Positions 49,039 to 57,039 of a stretch of 58,192 nucleotides of DNA are shown piece by piece. The position numbers were made by a program, and so were the translations under genes. The stretch is from contig NZ_CAMXWS010000010.1 in the NCBI RefSeq assembly GCF_947253065.1, forward strand, positions 1-58,192, written 5' to 3'. Below the pieces are notes generated by a model that searched no databases, was not told the origin of the DNA, and saw nothing but the letters and a program-made list of their open reading frames with translations. Position 1 is the first letter of the stretch; each line of letters starts with the position of its first letter. This DNA is from an uncultured Corynebacterium sp. GTDB lineage: Bacteria > Actinomycetota > Actinomycetes > Mycobacteriales > Mycobacteriaceae.

Positions 49039-51874
49039 TCCCGGCGGCACCTGCTGAAAGTGCCCATGGTGGAATGAGGGTGAATCGCCGGATCAGGTAA
49101 GTCGCCACGAAGACCGCCATACCGGGGATGCCGCCAATAATCAGCACGGCCAGCCCGGCTGCCGTAGTGATGCCTACCGTCTTGTCACCATTCGCAGTCG
49201 TGCCTCGAGTTCGCCGCGCCCACAGCACGCACAGTCCGAGCGTCAAAAGACTGACCACACCACCGCCGAAGAGGCTGGCGCGGAAGAATTTCTCCCCGGC
49301 GAAGGTCATCGCAAATTCGCCGTGCACACCGGCGGGGACGTGGAAGGCGAGCATGCCGGAATCCACACGCATCGGCTCAACCGGCGTCCCGGCCACGCTG
49401 CCGCGCAGCCCCGTATTGAAAGACCGCGTGGTCACGATCAGCTGGTCGGTGGGGGACTGGTTCACGGTCCCACTGAAAGGCGCCCACTCCGCCGTCTTCG
49501 AAGCGCGGCTCAGCGCAATTGTTTCTGCATCAGTGACGATGGTGTGCTCACCGGCAGCGAGTTCGACTTTGCCTTTCTCGTGTGCCTCTCCGTCGATCTC
49601 CGCATCGTGGGACAGGGTCCACGTCCCTGCCCGGTCGGTGGTGAATGCACGTCGGATCATGTCATCTGCGGGGAGCAGACGCTGGAAGAAGTATGTGTTG
49701 CCCGTGCCTTCGACGGTGACCGTGCGGGTGATTCCGGCGTCGATCTCACTGATCCCTGCTGGTTCGTCCAATTCCACGCGGATCGGCCCCGCGTCAACAG
49801 CAACGGTGAGTGGTTCGCCCGCGGCAAAGGAGACTTTGCGGGAATTCACGGTCGCCTCGACATCGTCGGTGGCGGTGATGGTCACTGTGTCTACGGGTGT
49901 GTCAGGTTCGACTTCGATCCACGGGTCCTGATCGCCCGGGGTGGGGTGCCATGAGGTTTGCTCCAACCCATCCGTGGCCGCCGTCAGCGATTCAGCTGGC
50001 TTCGCACCACCAAAGGATGTGGCATCTGCTGCGGAAGAGGAGGCCCGTACGGTACCGCCGGTCTCAGTGACGCGGACGCGCCGGGCATCGGACGGGTAGT
50101 CGGGGACGCGATTACGGATCGCCCCGCCCTCCGTCAGGTCGCGTAGGTGGGGAGATGTAGCCCCGGTCAAAGTGCCATAATTACGTTTCGCCAGAGCAGG
50201 GGTATCGGTGATGATATCGGCCTGCTCAGCGCTAGTGATCGTGCGTGGGGAATACCCGAATTCCCTATCAAGCAGTGGCAGAACTTCACCGCCACCGGCA
50301 ACGGTGGGCAGGTCAGTTGTGGCGATCATCATGTCGCGTTCTGGTTCGACCAGGTAGACGGAGAGATCGCCGAAGTGCTCAGGCTCACCGAAACTCTCAT
50401 CGAGCTCAGGGGCATCAGGCCCCGAAGCCAAATCGTCGCGCAAAACCACGGCGCCGACACCGATGGCGCGCATCGCTTCCGGATCCAGAGCAGCCATTTG
50501 GCCGTCGAGCCCACGGATCGCTTCCGGGTCCACGAGTGGGACGGCATCGCGGGCGGCAAACCTGGTGGAGGTGAGCCCTTGGATTGGCTCGTCACGCGTC
50601 CAGCCCCAGGTTTGGCGTGCGAACTGCACCTCTGGGACGACGAGAGTGCGGGTTCCAGCAGCATTCGTCTCGATGAAGGAGGCTGCACCCTCCCAATCAG
50701 AAGACACCGCTGTCCACGTTCCTTCCGGTGCCAGGCGCAGCGTCCACGCGGGCGATGTCGCCAACGCAGTGGCCAGCACAGCAGCGACCACCACGGGCAT
50801 GCGCGCCCGATTGACCACGTACCCCACACCAAGCGCGAGCGGCAGGCGCACCAGCGGGTCGAGTTTGTGGAGGTTGCGGAAGGGGGCGGCGGGGCCGTCG
50901 AGAAGCGAAAGCCATGCGCCTCCCAGCGGTCCGTGCGCGGCACCCAGCAGCGCGACGCCCACGCACAGCAACACGATGAGATAACCGCGCCACGGCATGT
51001 CACGCAGCGCGAGTCCAGCTAGCCCGAATGCCGCAATGGCGAGGGTGACCAGCACAAAGGCAGGTTCGGTGACCAGAAGATGGCCGGCGGTGCGCTCCGT
51101 GTCCACGAACGGCGCCCACGAGGTCGTCCCGCGCAGCACCTCCGCCAGATTCAGCCAGCGCGTGGTCACATAAGACGACTCGATGTAATCCGTGAACGGT
51201 GGCGAATATCGCCCCAGGACCAAAAGCGGGCCGATCCACCATGCAGAAACCAAAACCACACCGAGCAGCCACCCCAGCAGTGGTTTCCACGCGAAACGGT
51301 AGATGAGCAGCACGAATGCGGGCAGGCACGCCATCATCGTCGCAGTCGCATTCACCGCGCCCATCAGCGCCACCGGAATCACGGCCCCAGCCACATTCCC
51401 GCGCGTGATGCGCTGCCCGAGCAGCGGCGCCAGCGTCCACGGCACCAGCGCAACGGGCCACGCCTCAGAAGAAATCGCGGTCAGCGTGGTCAAAATCCGC
51501 GGGCTCAGCGCGTACACAACAGCAGCAACGCTTATCGACGCCCCCTTGAGCCCCACACGCCTTCCCAGCACCACCATCCCGGAAAACGCAGTCCCCATGA
51601 CGATCGCCCACCACAGGCGTTGCGCGATCCAATCCGGCAATGGTTCTGTCAGCCAGAAAAATGCCCCGTGGGGGAAGAGGTAGCCATAGGCCTGGTTCTG
51701 GATCTGCCCCAGCGTGAAGCGGTCGGTGTACGCATGCGTGGCGGCAGCGAGAAACGCGCCGGGATCAGCGGTCAGATCGAATTTGGTGTCCGCCGCTGTT
51801 CGGCCGGGTGCCTGCAGGAATGCAAGGAGGGTGAGAAGGAACCACCCGGCGAGATGCGTGCGCAGGGACCGCAT
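48896..51874 (-). CDS. aftD: AftD-like arabinofuranosyltransferase
   Basis: A 992-residue membrane protein. The N-terminal half has about eleven helices and matches the DUF3367 GT-C region of AftD, with LTADPGAFLAAATHAYTDRF, then AYGYLFPHGAFFWLTEPLPD near the start. The C-terminal half (about 520-900) is extracytoplasmic and beta-rich, including a discoidin-like segment (TSWHPTPGDQDPWIEVEPDT). Three final helices follow. AftD transfers arabinofuranose in arabinogalactan and lipoarabinomannan. The protein is shorter than the roughly 1400-residue mycobacterial form. Its last 48 codons lie antisense within the TmaT-like gene. Confidence 0.82.
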   Translation of the reverse strand: MRSLRTHLAGWFLLTLLAFLQAPGRTAADTKFDLTADPGAFLAAATHAYTDRFTLGQIQNQAYGYLFPHGAFFWLTEPLPDWIAQRLWWAIVMGTAFSGMVVLGRRVGLKGASISVAAVVYALSPRILTTLTAISSEAWPVALVPWTLAPLLGQRITRGNVAGAVIPVALMGAVNATATMMACLPAFVLLIYRFAWKPLLGWLLGVVLVSAWWIGPLLVLGRYSPPFTDYIESSYVTTRWLNLAEVLRGTTSWAPFVDTERTAGHLLVTEPAFVLVTLAIAAFGLAGLALRDMPWRGYLIVLLCVGVALLGAAHGPLGGAWLSLLDGPAAPFRNLHKLDPLVRLPLALGVGYVVNRARMPVVVAAVLATALATSPAWTLRLAPEGTWTAVSSDWEGAASFIETNAAGTRTLVVPEVQFARQTWGWTRDEPIQGLTSTRFAARDAVPLVDPEAIRGLDGQMAALDPEAMRAIGVGAVVLRDDLASGPDAPELDESFGEPEHFGDLSVYLVEPERDMMIATTDLPTVAGGGEVLPLLDREFGYSPRTITSAEQADIITDTPALAKRNYGTLTGATSPHLRDLTEGGAIRNRVPDYPSDARRVRVTETGGTVRASSSAADATSFGGAKPAESLTAATDGLEQTSWHPTPGDQDPWIEVEPDTPVDTVTITATDDVEATVNSRKVSFAAGEPLTVAVDAGPIRVELDEPAGISEIDAGITRTVTVEGTGNTYFFQRLLPADDMIRRAFTTDRAGTWTLSHDAEIDGEAHEKGKVELAAGEHTIVTDAETIALSRASKTAEWAPFSGTVNQSPTDQLIVTTRSFNTGLRGSVAGTPVEPMRVDSGMLAFHVPAGVHGEFAMTFAGEKFFRASLFGGGVVSLLTLGLCVLWARRTRGTTANGDKTVGITTAAGLAVLIIGGIPGMAVFVATYLIRRFTLIPPWALSAGAAGIMGLWLARAPWPAANYAGDSLAVTLAGCVALSCLAASAWRGPRQAHN

Positions 51875-51887
51875 TTATCAGGGAGGG

Positions 51888-52094
51888 TTATTGACGGGAG
51901 CCGTATTCCGGGCCGCCGAGGACAGCCTCATCGGCGGGGACAGCATTGCCGGACGGCACCTGGTTCTGCCCAGAGAAGGAAGCAATACCAACAACTCCGA
52001 CCACGCCGAGCACGATGCCGGTGACCGAACTGGCCAGCACAGGGCCAAGCGAGCGGCGTGGCATGGACTGGCTGGTGCGGATCACAGACGTCAT
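51888..52094 (-). CDS. DUF2613 family small membrane protein
   Basis: A 68-residue protein with one hydrophobic helix (LASSVTGIVLGVVGVVGIAS) and the conserved end NAVPADEAVLGGPEYGSRQ, characteristic of DUF2613, a family found in mycolate-containing actinobacteria. No function is known. The ATG at 52094 is used; MPRRSLGP at 52064 is an alternative. The stop lies 13 bases upstream of the AftD-like start on the same strand, so both may share a transcript. A CGTCGATAAGC element lies 30 bases upstream. Confidence 0.82.
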   Translation of the reverse strand: MTSVIRTSQSMPRRSLGPVLASSVTGIVLGVVGVVGIASFSGQNQVPSGNAVPADEAVLGGPEYGSRQ

Positions 52095-52156
52095 GGGAAC
52101 TGAGGTTACCAGGGGGATAAGATCGTCGATAAGCGATTGAAAGAAGGGGGTCCGTA

Positions 52157-53281
52157 ATGCGCATTGGTGCTGTGGCCGTCGGCGTGGCGGGGTGCCTCGT
52201 GTGCGCAGCATGCGCGGGACCGGAACCCGAAGTAGAGCCCGTGCCCGTCGAGCAGACGGAAACCCAGACCGTGACGGAGACCCTCCCCGCGATCCCTGCT
52301 GACCTGCGCGAACGCGTGGCTTCGCTGATGGTTGTTGGCGTGACCACCTACGACGAAGCGCGCGCCGCGCTCGAGCAGGGCGCTGGCGGACTGTTCTTGC
52401 CCAGCTGGTCCGACCCCGCATTGCTCACGCAGGAAGGCCGCAATATCAACGCCCTGCGCAAGGAATTTGACCGCCCATTTTCCGTGGGCATCGACTTCGA
52501 AGGTGGTCGTGTGCAACGCCACTCGGACATCTTGGGTTCCTTCTCCTCGCCGCGTGATCTTGCGCAGGAGCCGCCCGAGGCGATCCGCGATCGCGGCTTT
52601 GAGGTGGGCACGCGGCTGGCGAGTTACGGCATCAATGTCGATTACGCGCCGCTGCTTGATGTGGATGCAGCCGGCCTAGACATCGTCGGTGACCGTGCTT
52701 TCGGCTCCTCGCCCGAGCGTGTCGCGGAAGTCGCCGTGCTCTTTGCGCAGGGGCTTATCGACGCCGGCGTTACCCCCACCTTCAAACACTTCCCCGGCCA
52801 CGGACGGGCCAGTGGAGATACCCACCACACGCTCGCACTCACCCCGCCGCTCCAGGACCTCAACGCCTTCGATCTCGCGCCCTATGCAGCGGTGTTGCCG
52901 AAATTCCCGAATGCCTCTGTCATGGTCGGGCACATGGTCGTGCCGGGGGTTGGGGATCCGAAGACGCCGTCTTCGCTCAACCCGGATGCGTACCGCCTGC
53001 TCCGCACCGGCGATTACCCTGGTGGGCAGCCTTTTGAGGGTGTTGCCATCACCGACGACCTGTCCGGTATGCGTGCGATCACTGACCTGATGCCCACACC
53101 CGTTGCCGTCCGCCGTGCGATTGCCGCGGGCGCCGACCAAGCACTGTGGTCTTCGGGTAAAGACCTCAAAGAAGCCATCGACGGCACCGTCGCCGCCGTG
53201 GACAAGGGTGAGATCCCCGTTTCGCGTATCGACGACTCCGCCCGCCGCGTCCAGCAGCAGCTCAAGGCCGGTTCCCGCTAG
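52157..53281 (+). CDS. GH3 beta-N-acetylglucosaminidase-like lipoprotein (LpqI-like)
   Basis: A 374-residue glycoside hydrolase family 3 lipoprotein. The lipobox is LVCAAC (C19). The catalytic barrel shows VGIDFEGGRVQRHSD, the NagZ-type motif KHFPGHGRASGDTHH (its His/Asp pair serves as acid/base) and ITDDLSGM with the nucleophile Asp. Such enzymes remove N-acetylglucosamine from muropeptides; the lipoprotein form acts outside the membrane in cell-wall recycling. AAGGGGG is seven bases upstream of the ATG. The gene is followed by the VanW gene on the same strand. Confidence 0.9.
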   Translation: MRIGAVAVGVAGCLVCAACAGPEPEVEPVPVEQTETQTVTETLPAIPADLRERVASLMVVGVTTYDEARAALEQGAGGLFLPSWSDPALLTQEGRNINALRKEFDRPFSVGIDFEGGRVQRHSDILGSFSSPRDLAQEPPEAIRDRGFEVGTRLASYGINVDYAPLLDVDAAGLDIVGDRAFGSSPERVAEVAVLFAQGLIDAGVTPTFKHFPGHGRASGDTHHTLALTPPLQDLNAFDLAPYAAVLPKFPNASVMVGHMVVPGVGDPKTPSSLNPDAYRLLRTGDYPGGQPFEGVAITDDLSGMRAITDLMPTPVAVRRAIAAGADQALWSSGKDLKEAIDGTVAAVDKGEIPVSRIDDSARRVQQQLKAGSR

Positions 53282-53328
53282 CCCCCTTTTTCCGCCGATT
53301 GTGGCTGCGTCCACTACTCTTGAAATCC

Positions 53329-55020
53329 GTGAGTACTGTGCATGCGAGACGCGAGACCAGCGGATCTCGCGGCGTGAAGATCGCCGCGGGCTTCATCGTC
53401 GGCCTGATTGTGCTCCTTTTGGGGCTGTATCTGGCTGACGTCGCTTTCAACCGCGGCAATGTTCCCCGCGGCACCGCCGTCGGTGGCGTTGAGGTCGGTG
53501 GAATGGAGCCCGCGGCTGCCGTGGACAAGCTGAGCAGTGAGCTCGGTGGCGTCACCGACAAGCCGGTCACCGTCACCGCTGGCGAGAAGACCACCGAATT
53601 CATTCCCGCCAGCGCAGGGCTTGGCGCCGACTGGCAGGCAACTATCGATGCTGCTGGCACCGAATCGCTGAATCCCTTCACCCGCCTGATGGGGCTGTTC
53701 CGGACCACGGAGGTGGATATCGTCTCCTCCACCGACGATGCGGCGCTGAAGCCGACTGTCGACCGAGTAGCTAAAGATCTGACCATTGAGCCCGCTGACG
53801 GCGCTGTGGCCATCAAGGACGGTAAGGCGGATGTCACCGACCCCAAGCCGGGCCAGGACATCGATGCCGACGAGCTAACCCGCGCCATGAGTGCCAACTG
53901 GCTCAATCCCGATGGTGTCACCGTCGAACCCGAAGTGACCCAGCCAGCTATCGACGAAGAACTGGTCAAAGAGACTGTCGACGGGCCCGTCGCCCGCGCG
54001 CTTGATGGCCCGCTGACCCTGAAGGGGCAGAAGGACACCGACGCTGTGATCGATGGCGACCGCATCGGCGAGGTGGTCACCTTCCGCAATGACCCGAAGG
54101 AACGCCGCATCGTGCCTGAGGTTAAAGCTGACGTTGCCCAGGACATCTTCGCTGAACAGCTGAAAGACACCGTCAAGGAAGGTAAGAACGCGACTATCTC
54201 TGCCTCCGGCGAGGTCAGCCCGTCCGTCGACGGCAACGAGATCCGCTGGGACGAGACCATGAAGGACTTTGGCAAGCGCGTGCTTGGTAGTGAACCGCGC
54301 ACCTGGGAAGCCCAGTACCGCGAAGTGCCCGCCACCTTCACCACTGAGCAGGCGAATAATGCCACCTTCGATGATGTGGTCGGCGAGTTCACCACCAGCG
54401 GCTACAGCGCTGCTTCCGGCACGAATATCTCGATCGTGGCTAATACCGTCAACGGTGCGATTGTCAGCCCTGGTGAGACCTTCTCTTTGAACGGCTACAC
54501 CGGCCCGCGCGGCACTGCGCAGGGCTATGTGTCCTCCGGCATCATCATCGACGGTCGTGCAGGCAACGCTGTCGGTGGTGGTATCTCCCAGTTCGCCACC
54601 ACCTTGTACAACGCCTCCTATTTCGCTGGCATGACGGATGTGGCCCACACGCCGCACTCGTATTACATCTCCCGTTACCCGGCTGGCCGTGAGGCCACCG
54701 TGTACGAGGGTGCGATTGACCTGTCCTTCAAGAACGACACCCCGCACCCAGTCAAGATCACTACCGATTTCGGTGGTGGTCAGATCACCGTGCGTCTGAT
54801 GGGTGTGAAGGACCGCGAGGTCGAGTCCATCAATGGTGGCCGTTGGGCGTACACGTCCCCGACTCCGAAGACCGTCACTGGCGAGTGCATTCCTTCCGGC
54901 GGTGCTCAAGGCTTCACCACCTCGGATACCCGCATCGTCCGCGATCTGTCCGGTAACGAGATCAGCCGCGAGACCCAGACCACCGTGTACGACCCGCAGC
55001 CGATCGTGCGCTGCGGCTAA
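53329..55020 (+). CDS. VanW family protein with peptidoglycan-binding-like domain
   Basis: A 563-residue protein anchored by one N-terminal helix (IAAGFIVGLIVLLLGLYLAD). The next 300 residues hold repeated beta-rich domains of the YoaR/PG-binding 4 type (GTAVGGVEVGGMEPAAAVDK). The C-terminal VanW domain is clear: NTVNGAIVSPGETFSLNGYT, AVGGGISQFATTLYNASYFA and PHSYYISRYPAGREATVYEG. VanW domains occur in glycopeptide-resistance clusters and many cell-wall proteins; the activity is not established. GTG at 53329 (VSTVHARRETSG) is chosen; GTG at 53338 is possible. It overlaps the convergent lipase end by four bases. Confidence 0.88.
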   Translation: MSTVHARRETSGSRGVKIAAGFIVGLIVLLLGLYLADVAFNRGNVPRGTAVGGVEVGGMEPAAAVDKLSSELGGVTDKPVTVTAGEKTTEFIPASAGLGADWQATIDAAGTESLNPFTRLMGLFRTTEVDIVSSTDDAALKPTVDRVAKDLTIEPADGAVAIKDGKADVTDPKPGQDIDADELTRAMSANWLNPDGVTVEPEVTQPAIDEELVKETVDGPVARALDGPLTLKGQKDTDAVIDGDRIGEVVTFRNDPKERRIVPEVKADVAQDIFAEQLKDTVKEGKNATISASGEVSPSVDGNEIRWDETMKDFGKRVLGSEPRTWEAQYREVPATFTTEQANNATFDDVVGEFTTSGYSAASGTNISIVANTVNGAIVSPGETFSLNGYTGPRGTAQGYVSSGIIIDGRAGNAVGGGISQFATTLYNASYFAGMTDVAHTPHSYYISRYPAGREATVYEGAIDLSFKNDTPHPVKITTDFGGGQITVRLMGVKDREVESINGGRWAYTSPTPKTVTGECIPSGGAQGFTTSDTRIVRDLSGNEISRETQTTVYDPQPIVRCG

Positions 55021-55757
55021 TTCGGGTGTTGCTTGCCCACGGGGCGCTCTAGCCCCCACAGGGTGAGCTCGCAGATCTCCTTGTCCCGCATCATCAGCTG
55101 GTGAATCGGCTCGCCGGGGACAGGAATATTGACCACATCGGCACCGTCCACGGATTTCAGCATCGACGTGGCAATCGGTGTGACCAGCGTGTCGCGGGTG
55201 GAGTACAGGTTCGTGTACACCACCGATGGGTCGGTGTCCGGCAGCGGATCAGCGTTTTCACGCATCCACGTTGAGCCCGCCAATTGCTGCTGCACGCTAG
55301 CGGTGAGCAGCACGCGGGTCAGAGTGGGGAATTGGTCGAAGCGTTTCAGAATCCGCGGCGCCCGGCCGAGCATGTCCGTCCCGTGAAAATTTGCGCCCAT
55401 CGCGACGACGCGTCGCACTTTAGCGCTCCCACCGTGTTCGATATACAGCCTGGTCAGCAGCCCGCCCTGTGAATGGGCCACGATGTCGACTTGCTCCGCA
55501 CCCGTCTCTTCAAGCACACGGTCGACATTCGCGCGCAACTCCTCCAACGAGTCTTCGAGCGGTCCCGTGCCGTAGAGCCCAGGCAGGAACATATTGCCGT
55601 AATCGAAGCCCCACACCCAGTAGCCGTGATCACGCAAAAAGCGCGCGTTACGACGAAACCCGCTCGTCCGACTATGAATCCCATGCACGTATAGCACTGG
55701 GGTCGGATGAGTTGGTGTGAAATCTGGGTCGTTGAAAAGAGGCTCGATCAGGCGCAC
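55017..55757 (-). CDS. Alpha/beta hydrolase (lipase-like)
   Basis: A 246-residue serine hydrolase with the triacylglycerol lipase pattern: PTPVLYVHGIHSRTSGFRRN for the oxyanion side, IVAHSQGGLLTRLYIEHG with the nucleophile Ser, and TDPSVVYTNLYSTRDTLVTP with the probable Asp. No clear signal peptide is present, unlike many related secreted lipases. The ATG used has no strong ribosome site. Beside it lies a truncated copy of a related gene, so a former tandem pair is likely. Confidence 0.85.
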   Translation of the reverse strand: MRLIEPLFNDPDFTPTHPTPVLYVHGIHSRTSGFRRNARFLRDHGYWVWGFDYGNMFLPGLYGTGPLEDSLEELRANVDRVLEETGAEQVDIVAHSQGGLLTRLYIEHGGSAKVRRVVAMGANFHGTDMLGRAPRILKRFDQFPTLTRVLLTASVQQQLAGSTWMRENADPLPDTDPSVVYTNLYSTRDTLVTPIATSMLKSVDGADVVNIPVPGEPIHQLMMRDKEICELTLWGLERPVGKQHPN

Positions 55758-55766
55758 ACAGCCACG

Positions 55767-56060
55767 CTAACAGCGAGTCGGCGTATGTTCTCCCCGATCG
55801 CGTTCCAGACCCCACGCGACTAGTGCAGTGATCTTGGGGTTCTGTGGCATGAAAATGTGGTTGACCTTGCCGCCACACACGGATTGGACCTCCATATTGG
55901 CCACGTCCGCGCCGTCGACGGATTCAAGGATCGAGCTGGTGTACGGCGTGACCACTCCGTCGTTTTCCGAGTACAGCGATGTGTACACCACCCGCGGATC
56001 TGTATCCGGGAATGTGTTCAGCATGCGGATATGCTCCGAATCCCAGGGCTGCTGTGACAC
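55767..56060 (-). pseudogene. C-terminal fragment of a lipase paralogue
   Basis: About 97 residues match the last third of the neighbouring lipase: PDTDPRVVYTSLYSENDGVV against PDTDPSVVYTNLYSTRDTLV, and SILESVDGADVANMEVQ against SMLKSVDGADVVNIPVP. The N-terminal region with the oxyanion loop and nucleophile Ser is absent, so no activity is expected. A GTG opens the frame but the preceding in-frame codon run ends at a TGA just upstream. An internal deletion of a tandem duplicate is the likely origin. Confidence 0.75.
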
Positions 56061-56116
56061 TGCAGAGAAGTCGTTTCATGACCAAAACAGTATCAACGGG
56101 ATAACTGGGGTGGAAG

Positions 56117-56190
56117 TGGAGCCGGCGACGAGAATCGAACTCGCACTCTCAGCTTGGGAAGCTGATGTTCTACCACTAAACTACGCCGGC
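56117..56190 (-). tRNA. tRNA-Gly (anticodon CCC)
   Basis: The minus strand folds into a full cloverleaf. The acceptor stem is GCCGGCG/CGCCGGC and the D arm is TAGTTTAGTGGTAGAACA. The anticodon stem TCAGC/GCTGA encloses the loop TTCCCAA, giving anticodon CCC, and the T arm GAGTTCGATTC is standard. CCA is encoded after the discriminator T. Confidence 0.95.
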
Positions 56191-56276
56191 AGCGCTAGTC
56201 ATCGTAGCACCGCGAGGTGCCGGCACTTAAAAGGCCCGGCAGTGTCTAGTGCAGGGGAGCGTCGTAAGATGAAGGC

Positions 56277-56840
56277 GTGCTTCTTTCTGACCGTGACATT
56301 CGCTCCGCCATTGATGCCGGCCGTCTGAGCATCGACCCGTTCAGCCCAGACCTTGTTCAGCCATCCAGTGTGGATGTGCGCATCGACCGCTTCTTCCGCG
56401 TGTTCAACAATTCCAAGTACACGCACATTGACCCGAAGCAGGAAATGCACGACCTGACCACTGAGGTTGAGGTCCCCGAAGGTGAACCGTTCGTGCTGCA
56501 CCCAGGTGAATTCGTGCTGGCTGCAACGCTGGAGAAATTCTCCCTTCCTTCCGATCTCGCCGGTCGCCTTGAGGGCAAGAGCTCCTTGGGTCGCCTTGGC
56601 CTGGTTACTCATTCCACGGCAGGCTTCATCGATCCGGGCTTTACTGGCCACATCACCCTTGAACTGTCCAACGTGGCTAACCTGCCGATCACGCTCTGGC
56701 CTGAAATGAAAGTGGGCCAGCTCGCGTTGTTCAAGATGACCTCGCCGGCTGAGAACCCGTACGGTTCCTCTGTCGTAGGGTCGAAGTACCAGGGGCAGCG
56801 TGGGCCGACGCCATCGAAGGCATATTTGAACTTCCGCTGA
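56277..56840 (+). CDS. dcd: dCTP deaminase
   Basis: A 187-residue dCTP deaminase (possibly the bifunctional dUTP-forming actinobacterial type) supplying dUTP/dUMP for thymidylate synthesis. LLSDRDIRSAIDAGRLSIDP opens the protein. The nucleotide-binding GRLEGKSSLGRLGL and the catalytic AGFIDPGFTGHITLELSN (with the essential Glu) are intact, and the C-terminus YQGQRGPTPSKAYLNF is complete. GTG is the start, with no strong ribosome site. It is a single gene facing away from the tRNA; the terminator at 56969 lies 130 bases downstream. Confidence 0.96.
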   Translation: MLLSDRDIRSAIDAGRLSIDPFSPDLVQPSSVDVRIDRFFRVFNNSKYTHIDPKQEMHDLTTEVEVPEGEPFVLHPGEFVLAATLEKFSLPSDLAGRLEGKSSLGRLGLVTHSTAGFIDPGFTGHITLELSNVANLPITLWPEMKVGQLALFKMTSPAENPYGSSVVGSKYQGQRGPTPSKAYLNFR

Positions 56841-56968
56841 TCTTTGAGCACGTTTCAAATACGAAAAAGTTCTTCAAGAGGAATCGCAGCGACTGCTGCT
56901 AACGAGACCACCAACCAGGGCGGTCAGTGTGGGTGCGGGGGCGGGTGCGGGCACAAGTAAAGGTTTTA

Positions 56969-56996
56969 GAGGGCGTCGATAAGCGCCCTCTTTTTT
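56969..56996 (+). terminator. Rho-independent terminator after dcd, built on a CGTCGATAAGC element
   Basis: GAGGGCG (56969-56975) pairs with CGCCCTC (56984-56990), followed by TTTTTT. The loop TCGATAAG is the core of the repeated 11-mer CGTCGATAAGC. The upstream G-rich stretch (56932-56949) has no other obvious role. It separates dcd from ugd. Confidence 0.85.
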
Positions 56997-57039
56997 GACT
57001 GCACTGCCAAATCGTGCGAGCCGGGCCATAATGACCCGT

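Larger units (their letters stand above)
11131..56984. repeat. Dispersed 11-mer CGTCGATAAGC, 14 exact copies
   Basis: Exact copies read on the plus strand at 11131, 13167, 15376, 18271, 27469, 36614, 37646, 47369, 52124 and 56974. On the minus strand (seen as GCTTATCGACG) they start at 43861, 48104, 51530 and 52753. Random expectation for an 11-mer on both strands here is about 0.03. A G-rich stretch precedes most copies on the same strand. Most copies lie inside or at the edge of genes, in several frames, so protein coding does not explain them. A one-mismatch copy is at 50896. None occurs in 1-11130. Confidence 0.8.
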
